This document shows, piece by piece, positions 51,361-58,903 of a DNA stretch of 64,000 nt (positions are counted from its first letter, which is position 1; each line of letters begins with the position of its first letter). The stretch spans positions 434,001 through 498,000 of the forward strand of contig NZ_JBHSBN010000001.1 in assembly GCF_042650605.1 (NCBI RefSeq). Reading direction: 5' to 3'. The notes beneath the pieces were generated by a model. The model was not told the origin of the DNA. It did not search any database and saw nothing but the letters and a program-made list of their open reading frames with translations. The DNA is from Micromonospora_J zhanjiangensis. GTDB lineage: Bacteria; Actinomycetota; Actinomycetes; Mycobacteriales; Micromonosporaceae. The position numbers were made by a program, and so were the translations under genes.

Positions 51361-51528
51361 GTGGCCAAGGCGACTGATGTCCGTCCAAAGATCACTTTGG
51401 CGTGTGTGGAGTGCAAGGAGCGCAACTACATCACGCGTAAGAACCGCCGGAACGACCCGGACCGCATCGAGCTGAAGAAGTTCTGCCCGCGGGACGGCAA
51501 GCACACCGTGCACCGCGAGACCCGCTGA
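51361..51528 (+). CDS. rpmG: 50S ribosomal protein L33 (three-Cys variant)
   Basis: A 55-residue protein with GTG start and a GAGGAAGG site upstream. ATDVRPKITLACVECKERNY and RKNRRNDPDRIELKKFC identify L33 of the RpmG2/actinobacterial type. The zinc ribbon normally has four cysteines; here CVEC is complete, but the second pair reads CPRDG, with Asp in place of the last Cys. It is located next to hadA and the tRNAs as in M. tuberculosis. Confidence 0.93.
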   Translation: MAKATDVRPKITLACVECKERNYITRKNRRNDPDRIELKKFCPRDGKHTVHRETR

Positions 51529-51663
51529 CCGCACGCCGGCGCGACCGCCGGCACCAGGCAGCACGCAGACGCCGTCCCGGCACCGGCCACCACTCGTGGC
51601 CACCGCCGAGGGCGGCGTCCCGCGTTCCGAATCCCGCCGAGCGCGGCGTGTAGGTTCCAACGC

Positions 51664-52110
51664 ATGCCCTTGGACCCTTCCTTCGCCGGCCGGAGTTATC
51701 CGCCGACCGCCCCCTACCAGGTGGGGCGGGAAAAGATCCGCGAGTTCGCCACCGCCATCGGTGCCACCGACCCGGCGTACCACCAGCCGGAGGCCGCCCG
51801 GGCGCTCGGGCATCCGGACGTGGTGGCGCCGCCCACCTTCCCGGTCGTGCTGACCATGGCCGCCAACGAGCAGATCGTGGCCGACCCGGCCCTCGGCATC
51901 GACTACAGCCGGGTGGTGCACGGCGACCAGCGGTTCGTCTACACCCGACCGGTGGTGGCCGGCGACGAGCTGGTCTGCGTCAGCCTGGTCGAGGAGATCA
52001 CCGCCCGCGGCGGGCACGACTTCCTGACCATGCGCACGGACGTGACGACCGCCGCCGGCGAGCCGGTGGTCACCGTCTGGTCCAAGATCGTCGTACGCGG
52101 GGAGGGCTGA
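51664..52110 (+). CDS. hadA: MaoC-like dehydratase subunit A (HadA type)
   Basis: A 148-residue hot-dog-fold protein, MaoC N-terminal (FAS1_DH) type: YQVGREKIREFATAIG, DPAYHQPEAARALG, VVAPPTFPVVL and VVHGDQRFVYTRPVVAGD. It lacks the catalytic D-x4-H motif and would act with the HadB-type partner encoded next (gap one base). In mycobacteria the pair dehydrates beta-hydroxyacyl-ACP in FAS-II; Micromonosporaceae make no mycolic acids, so another acyl substrate is likely. Conserved between rpmG and secE in actinobacteria. Confidence 0.85.
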   Translation: MPLDPSFAGRSYPPTAPYQVGREKIREFATAIGATDPAYHQPEAARALGHPDVVAPPTFPVVLTMAANEQIVADPALGIDYSRVVHGDQRFVYTRPVVAGDELVCVSLVEEITARGGHDFLTMRTDVTTAAGEPVVTVWSKIVVRGEG

Positions 52111-52111
52111 G

Positions 52112-52504
52112 ATGGACCTGTCGGTGAAGACCTACCGGATCACCCGGGCCGACCTGGTCCGGTACGCGGGCGCGTCGGGCGACTTCAACCCGATCCACTG
52201 GAGCGAGCGGTTCGCCACCGGCGTGGGCCTGCCCGGCGTGATCGCCCACGGCATGTTCACCATGGCGCTGGTCGGTCGGGCGGTGACCGAGTGGGCCGGC
52301 GCCCCGGACGCGGTGGTCGACTACGGGGTCCGGTTCACCCGGCCGGTGCCGGTGCCGGACGACGACCAGGGCACCGAGATCGAGGTACGGGCCGTGGTCA
52401 AGGAGGTCACCGAGGACGGACTGACCCGGCTCGACCTGACCGCGACCTGCCACGGCCAGAAGGTCCTGGCGCAGGCCAGGGCCACCGTACGTAGCTCGTC
52501 CTGA
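52112..52504 (+). CDS. hadB: MaoC-like dehydratase subunit B (HadB type)
   Basis: A 130-residue hot-dog protein with the catalytic hydratase motif: GASGDFNPIHW (Asp and His), then GLPGVIAHGMFTMALVG. It would form the active site of the heterodimer with HadA, catalysing (R)-specific dehydration/hydration of acyl thioesters. ATG one base after the hadA stop. Confidence 0.87.
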   Translation: MDLSVKTYRITRADLVRYAGASGDFNPIHWSERFATGVGLPGVIAHGMFTMALVGRAVTEWAGAPDAVVDYGVRFTRPVPVPDDDQGTEIEVRAVVKEVTEDGLTRLDLTATCHGQKVLAQARATVRSSS

Positions 52505-52545
52505 CGGCGGGCGACGACGGCGGACCGGCGCGCGGGGGTGACCGG

Positions 52546-52575
52546 TTGGGAAAGTCGGACCTCTACCCGTACACT
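52546..52575 (+). promoter_or_regulatory. Candidate promoter for tRNA-Trp-secE-nusG
   Basis: TTGGGA (52546-52551), 18-base spacer, TACACT (52570-52575), 66 bases before the tRNA-Trp. Confidence 0.5.
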
Positions 52576-52641
52576 GGTCCGCCGTGGGGCAAGTGACCCC
52601 TGTTCCGGCATGCTTGTCGGGGCGGGATCACCCTGCCGCAC

Positions 52642-52714
<73 letters not shown>

Positions 52715-52833
52715 CGTCTATGGCCTGACCGGTCCCGGGGGTCGGAGTTTCGCCGGCCTGCGAGGCCGGTGAGGATGCAGTCCAACGCGCGTCCATCGGC
52801 GCGCGAGTCAACCACCCCGCGACGGAGGGCGAA

Positions 52834-53238
52834 GTGGCCGAGAAGAATCGGCGCGGCGAGGACGCCGCGGACGACCGCCTCGACGACGTGATCGACGACA
52901 CGGTCGACGACGACGCCATCGACGAGGACGTGGAGGACGACGAGCCGGTCTCCCGGGGTGGCACCGCGACCCGTTCCCGGCGCAAGGCCGAGAAGGCGGA
53001 GTCGGCGGACAGCAAGTCCAAGGCCAAGGCGGAGACCGGACGGGTCGGAATTTTCGGCCGCTTCGCCCGGTTCATCCGTGAGATCGTCGCCGAACTGCGT
53101 AAGGTCATCTGGCCGACCCGCAAGGAGCTGCTGACCTACACCGCGGTGGTGGTCACCTTCGTCACCGTGGTGGTGGCGATGGTCGCCGGGCTGGACTTCG
53201 GCTTCGCCAAGGGCGTCCTGTGGGTCTTCGGCGGCTGA
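52834..53238 (+). CDS. secE: Preprotein translocase subunit SecE
   Basis: A 134-residue protein. The C-terminal 60 residues are the SecE core: FIREIVAELRKVIWPTRKELLTYT, followed by one membrane helix (VVVTFVTVVVAMVAG). The first 70 residues are an acidic, Lys-rich disordered extension, long for SecE but usual in actinomycetes. GTG start. It forms the SecYEG channel with SecY and SecG encoded elsewhere; 38 bases before nusG. Confidence 0.93.
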   Translation: MAEKNRRGEDAADDRLDDVIDDTVDDDAIDEDVEDDEPVSRGGTATRSRRKAEKAESADSKSKAKAETGRVGIFGRFARFIREIVAELRKVIWPTRKELLTYTAVVVTFVTVVVAMVAGLDFGFAKGVLWVFGG

Positions 53239-53276
53239 CCGAGCTGATCCAGCGATAGTTACGGAAGTGAGCGAGC

Positions 53277-54008
53277 GTGCCTGAATACGACGAGACCGCC
53301 GAGACCACCGACGAGCAGTCCTCGGTGGCGACGGCGGCCGGTGCCGAGTCGGTCGAGGCCGCCAGCGAACCGGATCTCGCGACCCCCGCCGAGGAGTCCG
53401 CGCCGGACGAGGACTACGACCCCGTGGCCGAGCTGCGGCAGAAGCTGCGCTACGCGCCGGGTGACTGGTTCGTCGTGCACTCCTACGCGGGGTACGAGAA
53501 CAAGGTCAAGACCAACCTGGAGACCCGGATCACCAGCCTCGACATGGAGGAGTTCATCTTCCAGGTCGAGGTGCCGACCCGGGAAGAGGTCGAGGTCAAG
53601 AACGGCAAGCGCCTGCAGGTCCAGAACAAGGTCTTCCCCGGCTACATCCTGGTCCGGATGGAGCTGACCCCCGAGTCGTACTCCTGCGTGCGGAACACCC
53701 CGGGGGTCACCGGCTTCGTCGGCGCGACCGACCGGGCCGACCGCCCGGCGCCGCTGTCGCTCGACGAGGTGCTCAAGTGGCTCGCACCGGCGGTGGAAAC
53801 CGCCGAGCAGAAGAAGACCAAGCCCGAGGTCAAGGTGCTCGACTTCGAGGTCGGCGACTCGGTCACCGTCACCGACGGCGCGTTCGCGTCGCTGCCGGCC
53901 ACGATCAGCGAGATCAACGCCGACCAGCAGAAGCTCAAGGTGCTGGTGTCGATCTTCGGCCGGGAGACGCCGGTCGAGCTGAACTTCAACCAGGTCGCCA
54001 AGATCTAG
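53277..54008 (+). CDS. nusG: Transcription termination/antitermination factor NusG
   Basis: A 243-residue protein with an acidic 50-residue N-terminal extension. The NGN domain begins at DWFVVHSYAGYENKVKTNLE and contains VFPGYILVRMEL, TPGVTGFVG; the KOW domain is VGDSVTVTDGAFASLPATI near the C-terminus. GTG start. NusG links RNA polymerase to Rho and to the ribosome. Confidence 0.95.
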   Translation: MPEYDETAETTDEQSSVATAAGAESVEAASEPDLATPAEESAPDEDYDPVAELRQKLRYAPGDWFVVHSYAGYENKVKTNLETRITSLDMEEFIFQVEVPTREEVEVKNGKRLQVQNKVFPGYILVRMELTPESYSCVRNTPGVTGFVGATDRADRPAPLSLDEVLKWLAPAVETAEQKKTKPEVKVLDFEVGDSVTVTDGAFASLPATISEINADQQKLKVLVSIFGRETPVELNFNQVAKI

Positions 54009-54017
54009 GGCCGCGAT

Positions 54018-54045
54018 TTCCGGGCGGTCGACGAGCCGCCCGGAA
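54018..54045 (+). terminator. Hairpin after nusG
   Basis: TTCCGGGCGG (54018-54027) pairs with CCGCCCGGAA (54036-54045), 8-base loop, 10 bases after the nusG stop; rplK starts 152 bases further on. Confidence 0.65.
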
Positions 54046-54197
54046 CGCACCGGTGACCGGCGGGACCTCGACGGATGGTCGGGCGTCGCGCTGCGCTACC
54101 CTAGAACGTCGCTCGCGGTGCGGGACGCTGACCGTGCGTGCCCGCCGCCAGTGCCGCGTCAGGTGCACACCCACCAGATCAAGCCCCAGGAAGAGAC

Positions 54198-54632
54198 ATG
54201 CCTCCGAAGAAGAAGAAACTCGTCAAGACCTTCACGCTGCAGTTGCCGGCGGGACAGGCCACCCCGGCTCCGCCGGTCGGCCCGGCCCTCGGCCAGCACG
54301 GCGTGAACATCATGGAGTTCTGCAAGTCGTACAACTCGCAGACCGAGTCGCAGCGCGGTGACATCGTCCCCGCCGAGATCAGCGTCTACGAGGACCGCAC
54401 CTTCAGCTTCGTACTGAAGACCCCGCCGGCCGCCCGGCTGCTGCTCAAGGCCGCGGGCGTGCAGAAGGGTTCCGGCGCGCCGCAGGACACCAAGGTCGGC
54501 GCGGTCAGCCGGGCGCAGCTGCGCGAGATCGCCGAGAAGAAGATGGCCGACCTCAACGCCAACGACGTCGAGCAGGCCGAGCGGATCATCGCCGGCACCG
54601 CCCGGTCGATGGGCATCACGGTCAACGACTGA
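54198..54632 (+). CDS. rplK: 50S ribosomal protein L11
   Basis: A 144-residue L11. PPVGPALGQHGVNIMEFCKSYN and SFVLKTPPAARLLLKAAGV are visible. C-terminal rRNA-binding domain includes the thiostrepton-region sequence around GSGAPQDTKVGAVSRAQLREIA. ATG follows AGGAAGAGAC. L11 and L1 are usually co-regulated by L1 binding to the leader. Confidence 0.97.
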   Translation: MPPKKKKLVKTFTLQLPAGQATPAPPVGPALGQHGVNIMEFCKSYNSQTESQRGDIVPAEISVYEDRTFSFVLKTPPAARLLLKAAGVQKGSGAPQDTKVGAVSRAQLREIAEKKMADLNANDVEQAERIIAGTARSMGITVND

Positions 54633-54715
54633 CCTCGCGGTATCCGAGCAGAATCCACGTCGTGGGAGGGCCCGCGCACATCGCGGCCCGCCATCAACCA
54701 CAGGAGCAACAGGAC

Positions 54716-55429
54716 ATGCAGCGCAGCAAGAGCTACCGCAAGGCCGCCGAGGGCATCGACCGGGACCGGCTGTACGCCCCCGCCGAGGCCATCAAGCTGG
54801 CCAAGGACAACACCAACACCAAGTTCGACGCCACGGTCGAGGTCGCGATGCGCCTCGGCGTCGACCCCCGTAAGGCCGACCAGATGGTCCGCGGCACGGT
54901 GAACCTGCCGCACGGCACCGGCAAGACCGCCCGCGTGATCGTGTTCGCCGCCGGCGCGAAGGCCGACGAGGCCGCCGCCGCCGGCGCCGACGAGGTGGGC
55001 ACGGACGAGCTGGTCGCCCGGATTCAGGAGGGCTGGCTGGACTTCGACGCGGCGATCGCCACGCCGGACCAGATGGCCAAGATCGGTCGGATCGCGCGGA
55101 TCCTGGGCCCGCGCGGTCTCATGCCGAACCCGAAGACCGGCACGGTGACCATGGACGTCACCAAGGCCGTCGCGGACATCAAGGGCGGAAAGATCACCTT
55201 CCGGGTGGACAAGCACTCCAACCTGCACCTGATCATCGGCAAGGCGTCGTTCTCGGAGTCGCAGCTGGTGGACAACTACGCGGCGGTGCTGGACGAGGTG
55301 CTGCGGGCCAAGCCGTCCGCGGCCAAGGGCAAGTACATCAAGAAGGTCACCCTCACCACGACCATGGGCCCCGGCGTGCCGGTCGACCCGAACGCGGTGA
55401 AGAACCTGGCCGAGGCCGACAACGCCTGA
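54716..55429 (+). CDS. rplA: 50S ribosomal protein L1
   Basis: A 237-residue L1. Motifs: KSYRKAAEGIDRDRLY, EVAMRLGVDPRKADQMVRG, LPHGTGKTARVIVFA and the C-terminal RGLMPNPKTGTVTMDV. ATG follows AGGAGCAACAGGAC. It acts as translational repressor of rplK-rplA by a leader structure; the leader was not analysed in detail. Confidence 0.97.
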   Translation: MQRSKSYRKAAEGIDRDRLYAPAEAIKLAKDNTNTKFDATVEVAMRLGVDPRKADQMVRGTVNLPHGTGKTARVIVFAAGAKADEAAAAGADEVGTDELVARIQEGWLDFDAAIATPDQMAKIGRIARILGPRGLMPNPKTGTVTMDVTKAVADIKGGKITFRVDKHSNLHLIIGKASFSESQLVDNYAAVLDEVLRAKPSAAKGKYIKKVTLTTTMGPGVPVDPNAVKNLAEADNA

Positions 55430-55446
55430 GTCGGTCCGATCGCGCG

Positions 55447-55478
55447 AACCGGGGCGCCCCTGCGGGGGTGCCCCGGTT
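55447..55478 (+). terminator. Hairpin after rplA
   Basis: A 14-bp stem (55447-55460 with 55465-55478, one G-U), TGCG loop, followed by CCGTCTTTCC. Separates the rplKA transcript from the ABC gene pair. Confidence 0.75.
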
Positions 55479-55505
55479 CCGTCTTTCCATGGCACGCTTA
55501 CGGCC

Positions 55506-56246
55506 ATGCGACTGCGCGACGTCTGGCTGCGGTACACCCGTCGCGGCCCGTGGGTGCTGCGGAACGTCTCGGTCGAGATCGGACCCGGCCAGGCGGCCGT
55601 CGTCCTCGGCCACAACGGCGCCGGGAAGTCCACCCTGCTGCAGCTCGCCGCGGGCGTGTTCCGACCGGACCGGGGCGAGGTGCTGGACCGCCCGGGCCGG
55701 GTGGGCTGGGTGCCGGAGCGGTTCCCGGCCGACCAACCGTTCACCGTCCGGCAGTACCTGACGGCGATGGGCCGGATGGCCGGCCTGTCCGCCGCGACCG
55801 CACCGGCCGCCGTGGACCGGTGGGTCGAGCGGTTGGGCCTGGCGCCGTACCGGGAGATCCCGTTGCCGCAGCTGTCGAAGGGCACCGCGCAGAAGGTGGG
55901 CCTGGCCCAGGCGTTGCTCGTGCCGCCCGGGCTGCTGGTGTTGGACGAGCCGTGGGAGGGGCTGGACGCCGCGTCGCGGGACCTGGTGCCGGTGCTGGTG
56001 GCCGAGGTGCTGGCCGACGGCGGCAGCGTACTGGTGAGCGATCATCGCGGGGAGACGGTCCGGCTGCCCGGCGCGCTGCACTGGCTGGTCGCCGAGCAGA
56101 CCGTCCGGGTCGAGGAACCGTCCGCCGCCGGCGGCATGTCGGTGGTCGAGGTTGTCGTCCCGACCGCGCGGGCCGCCGGCACCGTCGCCGCCCTGCGCGC
56201 CGCGGGCCACGAGATCCTGCGGGTACGCCAGGAGGCTGACCAGTGA
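55506..56246 (+). CDS. ABC exporter ATPase
   Basis: A 246-residue ATPase. Walker A GHNGAGKSTLL (about 38-48), a short helical region, signature LSKGTAQKVGLAQALL (LSKG for LSGG), Walker B LLVLDEPWEGLDA, and the H-loop in VSDHRGE. The last 50 residues are a family-specific tail. With the membrane protein that follows it forms a likely two-component exporter. It is inserted between rplA and rplJ, between two terminator-bearing transcripts. Confidence 0.85.
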   Translation: MRLRDVWLRYTRRGPWVLRNVSVEIGPGQAAVVLGHNGAGKSTLLQLAAGVFRPDRGEVLDRPGRVGWVPERFPADQPFTVRQYLTAMGRMAGLSAATAPAAVDRWVERLGLAPYREIPLPQLSKGTAQKVGLAQALLVPPGLLVLDEPWEGLDAASRDLVPVLVAEVLADGGSVLVSDHRGETVRLPGALHWLVAEQTVRVEEPSAAGGMSVVEVVVPTARAAGTVAALRAAGHEILRVRQEADQ

Positions 56247-56938
56247 GTGCGCTGCTGGTGATGCGGTTGACGGGGTTCGTGCGGACCGGGCGGGTGCTGG
56301 CCCCGTTGCTCGCCGGACTGCTGGTGATCGGGGTGCTGAACGGTGGCGGCCGGTCCCAGGCCGCCGAGGCGTACGCGGTCTCCTCCGTGGTGCTCTTCCC
56401 GGTGCTGGCCTGGCAGGCGAAACTGCTGCTGGACATCGAGCCGGACGTGCAGCGCCGGCTCGCCGTGGTGACCGTCGGTCGGCGCCGGGAGGCGCTCGCC
56501 GGGTTGCTCGCGGCGACGGTGGTCGGCCTGGTCACGGTGCTGCTCGGCCTGGTCGTGCCGTGGCTGCTGGGCGGGGTGGCGTTGCCCCGGCCGGCGGTCG
56601 ACGCCCCGCTGGCCGGTCAGTTGGCGCTGGGCGCGTGGGCTCATCTGGCCGCCGTGCCCGCGGCGGTGGCCGTCGGCGCCCTGGCCAGCCGCGCGGCCAC
56701 CCGACGTACGACGTACGGGTTGGCGGTGCTGGTCGGCGGCGTGGTCGGCGCGATGGTGCTGAGCCTGCCGGTGTCGCCGGTGCCCTGGCTGGCCCCGCCG
56801 CTGATGTCCGTCGCCCGGGTGACCGCCGGTGTCGGGGACGACCAGGCCGGCCGGGTGGCGTTGCTGAGCATTCAGGCGGTGATCTGGGCCGCGGTCGCGT
56901 TGGCCGGCTACGCGGCCCTGCGCCGCCGCCGACCGTGA
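56243..56938 (+). CDS. ABC exporter membrane subunit (six helices)
   Basis: A 231-residue membrane protein with about six hydrophobic segments, no recognised motif. GTG start overlaps the ATPase stop by four bases, so they act together. After helix 2 there is LLLDIEPDVQRRLAVVTVGRRR, a cytoplasmic basic loop likely to contact the ATPase. The substrate is unknown. An unassigned ABC-2-like exporter family is the best guess. Confidence 0.7.
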   Translation: MSALLVMRLTGFVRTGRVLAPLLAGLLVIGVLNGGGRSQAAEAYAVSSVVLFPVLAWQAKLLLDIEPDVQRRLAVVTVGRRREALAGLLAATVVGLVTVLLGLVVPWLLGGVALPRPAVDAPLAGQLALGAWAHLAAVPAAVAVGALASRAATRRTTYGLAVLVGGVVGAMVLSLPVSPVPWLAPPLMSVARVTAGVGDDQAGRVALLSIQAVIWAAVALAGYAALRRRRP

Positions 56939-57009
56939 CTGCCGGGTGCTGGGCGGGACCGTTTTCGTCGAGAACCGAGAAAATGAGGTCGTGATTACAA
57001 CCGCGGGAT

Positions 57010-57038
57010 TTGGCGGTTGGACGCACCTCCCGTATTCT
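57010..57038 (+). promoter_or_regulatory. Promoter for rplJ-rplL
   Basis: TTGGCG (57010-57015), 17-base spacer, TATTCT (57033-57038). A good sigma-70-type match, about 265 bases before the rplJ start, which leaves a long leader. Confidence 0.6.
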
Positions 57039-57044
57039 TCTCAG

Positions 57045-57303
57045 CGAAGTTCCACCCAGAGACCGCTGGTCACCGTGCCCCGGCACGGTCGAAGGTCCCG
57101 CACCGACGGGCGACCCGCGCAGGGCGGCAAGCGACACCCCCGGCGACGACGACCCGGTCCGCCGACCGCGTCAGTCACCTTTCGCCGGCCCTCGCCCCGT
57201 GCGCCCTGCGCCGGGGCTTTCTCGTTGGCGCGGGTTCTCCGGCACCGATTCCGGCAGCTTCCGTCCGGAGCGGTACCCAGCACGAAGCAACGAGAGGAGG
57301 GAC
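57045..57303 (+). promoter_or_regulatory. L10 leader of rplJL mRNA
   Basis: About 260 bases of untranslated leader in front of rplJ. It contains AGACCGCTGGTCACC at about 57060, the type of conserved sequence found in actinobacterial L10 leaders, to which the L10(L12)4 complex binds to repress its own synthesis. The 3' part carries a strong hairpin with a T-run (57194-57217, separate entry). The family assignment is from recall; a covariance search would settle it. Confidence 0.6.
57194..57217 (+). terminator. Attenuator-like hairpin in the L10 leader
   Basis: GCCCCG (57194-57199) pairs with CGGGGC (57212-57217), and GCGC (57201-57204) with GCGC (57208-57211), CCT loop and one bulged T, followed by TTTCTCGTT. 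Intrinsic-terminator shape upstream of the rplJ start. Confidence 0.7.
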
Positions 57304-57846
57304 ATGGCGGACAAGCCGGTTCGGGCCGACAAGTCCACGGCCGTCGCGGAGCTCACCGAGCAGTTCCGTGGGTCGGGCGCCACGGTGCTCACCGAGTACC
57401 GCGGCCTCACGGTCGCCCAGCTGACCCAGCTGCGGCGTGCGCTCGGTCGGGAGACCACCTACACGGTCGCCAAGAACACGCTGGCCAAGCGCGCCGCGAC
57501 GGACGCTGGCATCAACGGCCTCGACGAGCTGTTCACCGGTCCTACCGCGCTCACCTTCGTCTCCGGCGATGTCGTTGAGGCGGCCAAGGGTCTGCGCGAT
57601 TTTGCGAAGGCCCACCCGCAGCTCGTCATCAAGGGCGGCGTCTTCGAGGGCAAGGCGATCTCGGCGACCGAGGTCACCAAGCTCGCCGACCTCGAGTCCC
57701 GCGAGGTGCTGCTGGCCAAGCTGGCCGGCGCGATGAAGGGCAACCTGAGCAAGGCCGCGGCCCTGTTCCAGGCGCCCCTGTCGAAGACCGCCCGCCTGGC
57801 GGCGGCCCTGCAGGACAAGCGCGAAAAGGACGAGCAGGCCGCCTGA
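57304..57846 (+). CDS. rplJ: 50S ribosomal protein L10
   Basis: A 180-residue L10 with DKSTAVAELTEQFRGSGATVLTEYRGLTV, TTYTVAKNTLAKRAA and KGGVFEGKAISATEV. ATG follows GAGAGGAGGGAC. It forms the stalk base and autoregulates its operon by the leader. rplL follows after 58 bases. Confidence 0.97.
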   Translation: MADKPVRADKSTAVAELTEQFRGSGATVLTEYRGLTVAQLTQLRRALGRETTYTVAKNTLAKRAATDAGINGLDELFTGPTALTFVSGDVVEAAKGLRDFAKAHPQLVIKGGVFEGKAISATEVTKLADLESREVLLAKLAGAMKGNLSKAAALFQAPLSKTARLAAALQDKREKDEQAA

Positions 57847-57904
57847 GCGCGGACTGTGCAGCCTTACCACCAGCCTTAGAGATCTTTAGGAAAGGACGCC
57901 AGAC

Positions 57905-58288
57905 ATGGCGAAGCTCAGCACCGACGAGCTGCTCGACGCGTTCAAGGAGATGACGCTGATCGAGCTGTCGGAGTTCGTGAAGCAGTTCGAGGAGACCTTC
58001 GAGGTCACCGCCGCCGCGCCGGTCGCGGTGGCCGCCGCCGGTGGCGCTGCCGCGCCGGTCGAGGCCGAGCCGGAGAAGGACGAGTTCGACGTCATCCTCG
58101 ACGCCGACGGTGGCAAGAAGATCCAGGTCATCAAGGTCGTGCGTGAGCTGACCGGCCTGGGCCTCAAGGAGGCCAAGGACCTGGTCGAGGCGGCTCCCAA
58201 GGCCGTTCTCGAGCACGTCAACAAGGAGACCGCGGACAAGGCCAAGGCCAAGCTCGAGGGCGAAGGCGCCAAGGTCACCCTCAAGTGA
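57905..58288 (+). CDS. rplL: 50S ribosomal protein L7/L12
   Basis: A 127-residue acidic protein. N-terminal dimerisation helices (LLDAFKEMTLIELSEFVKQF), Ala/Gly/Pro-rich hinge and the C-terminal factor-binding domain (KIQVIKVVRELTGLGLKEA). ATG follows AGGAAAGGACGCCAGAC. A strong terminator follows, separating it from rpoB. Confidence 0.97.
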   Translation: MAKLSTDELLDAFKEMTLIELSEFVKQFEETFEVTAAAPVAVAAAGGAAAPVEAEPEKDEFDVILDADGGKKIQVIKVVRELTGLGLKEAKDLVEAAPKAVLEHVNKETADKAKAKLEGEGAKVTLK

Positions 58289-58365
58289 CCCGACGGCCGG
58301 GGCGCGAGCCCCGGCCACGGTCGGCGGCGACCGCCTCCGCGTGAGCCTCCGCACAGCGATCCGTC

Positions 58366-58399
58366 ACGGGTGGCGATCCAGTTCTGGATCGCCGCCCGT
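58366..58399 (+). terminator. Strong hairpin between rplL and rpoB
   Basis: 15-bp stem (58366-58380 with 58385-58399, one G-U), GTTC tetraloop, followed by TTCGCC. A second hairpin, a perfect 9-bp stem with a GCGA loop (58295-58316), lies directly after the rplL stop. Partial termination here would set the rplL:rpoB ratio. Confidence 0.75.
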
Positions 58400-58748
58400 T
58401 TCGCCGTCCTGACCGTCTGCGACCGCCCGTCAGCAGGGAGTTCATGATCCCTGGTCGGCCGTCCGGACCGCCGGCGGCGGTCCGGACGGACCGCGCGGGG
58501 TCGACCAGGTCCCTCCGTACCCCGCTCCAGCCCTTGACGCGGGACGGCGCCTACAGGCACCCTGACAACAGCAAGACCTTCCGCGCTTGCGACGGCCATC
58601 ACCTGGGTAATGGCAGCGGCAGCAACTTTCCACGCCGCGGCCGGTGTCCGGTGGCCCGCGGGAAGCGTGCGGAGACGTGCGAGCGCGCCTGCTGGGCGCG
58701 TGGCGGCCTCGGGTCACGGCACGTCCGCGACGCTTCGCCGTGGTTGGC

Positions 58749-58777
58749 TGGACAGCGGTTAGCCGTTCGGCTACACT
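58749..58777 (+). promoter_or_regulatory. rpoB promoter
   Basis: TGGACA (58749-58754), 17-base spacer, TACACT (58772-58777); five of six matches in the -35 box. The start of transcription would be near 58784, giving a leader of about 120 bases before the rpoB TTG. The 350 bases between the rplL terminator and this promoter carry no recognisable gene. Confidence 0.6.
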
Positions 58778-58903
58778 GCTAGTTTGCGCTGCCTTCCGAC
58801 TTAGCCCCTGCTCGGAATGTCCGATTATGGATATTTGGAGTGGGGCCATTGGAGTGCACGCGTAACAGCCGTTCTGCAGCACCGGTCCTCGGAAGGACGC
58901 ATC

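Noticed and set aside
58817..58903. 29-codon N-terminal extension of rpoB
   Set aside because: No ribosome site at 58817 and no similarity to RpoB; the TTG at 58904 has GGAAGGA upstream.
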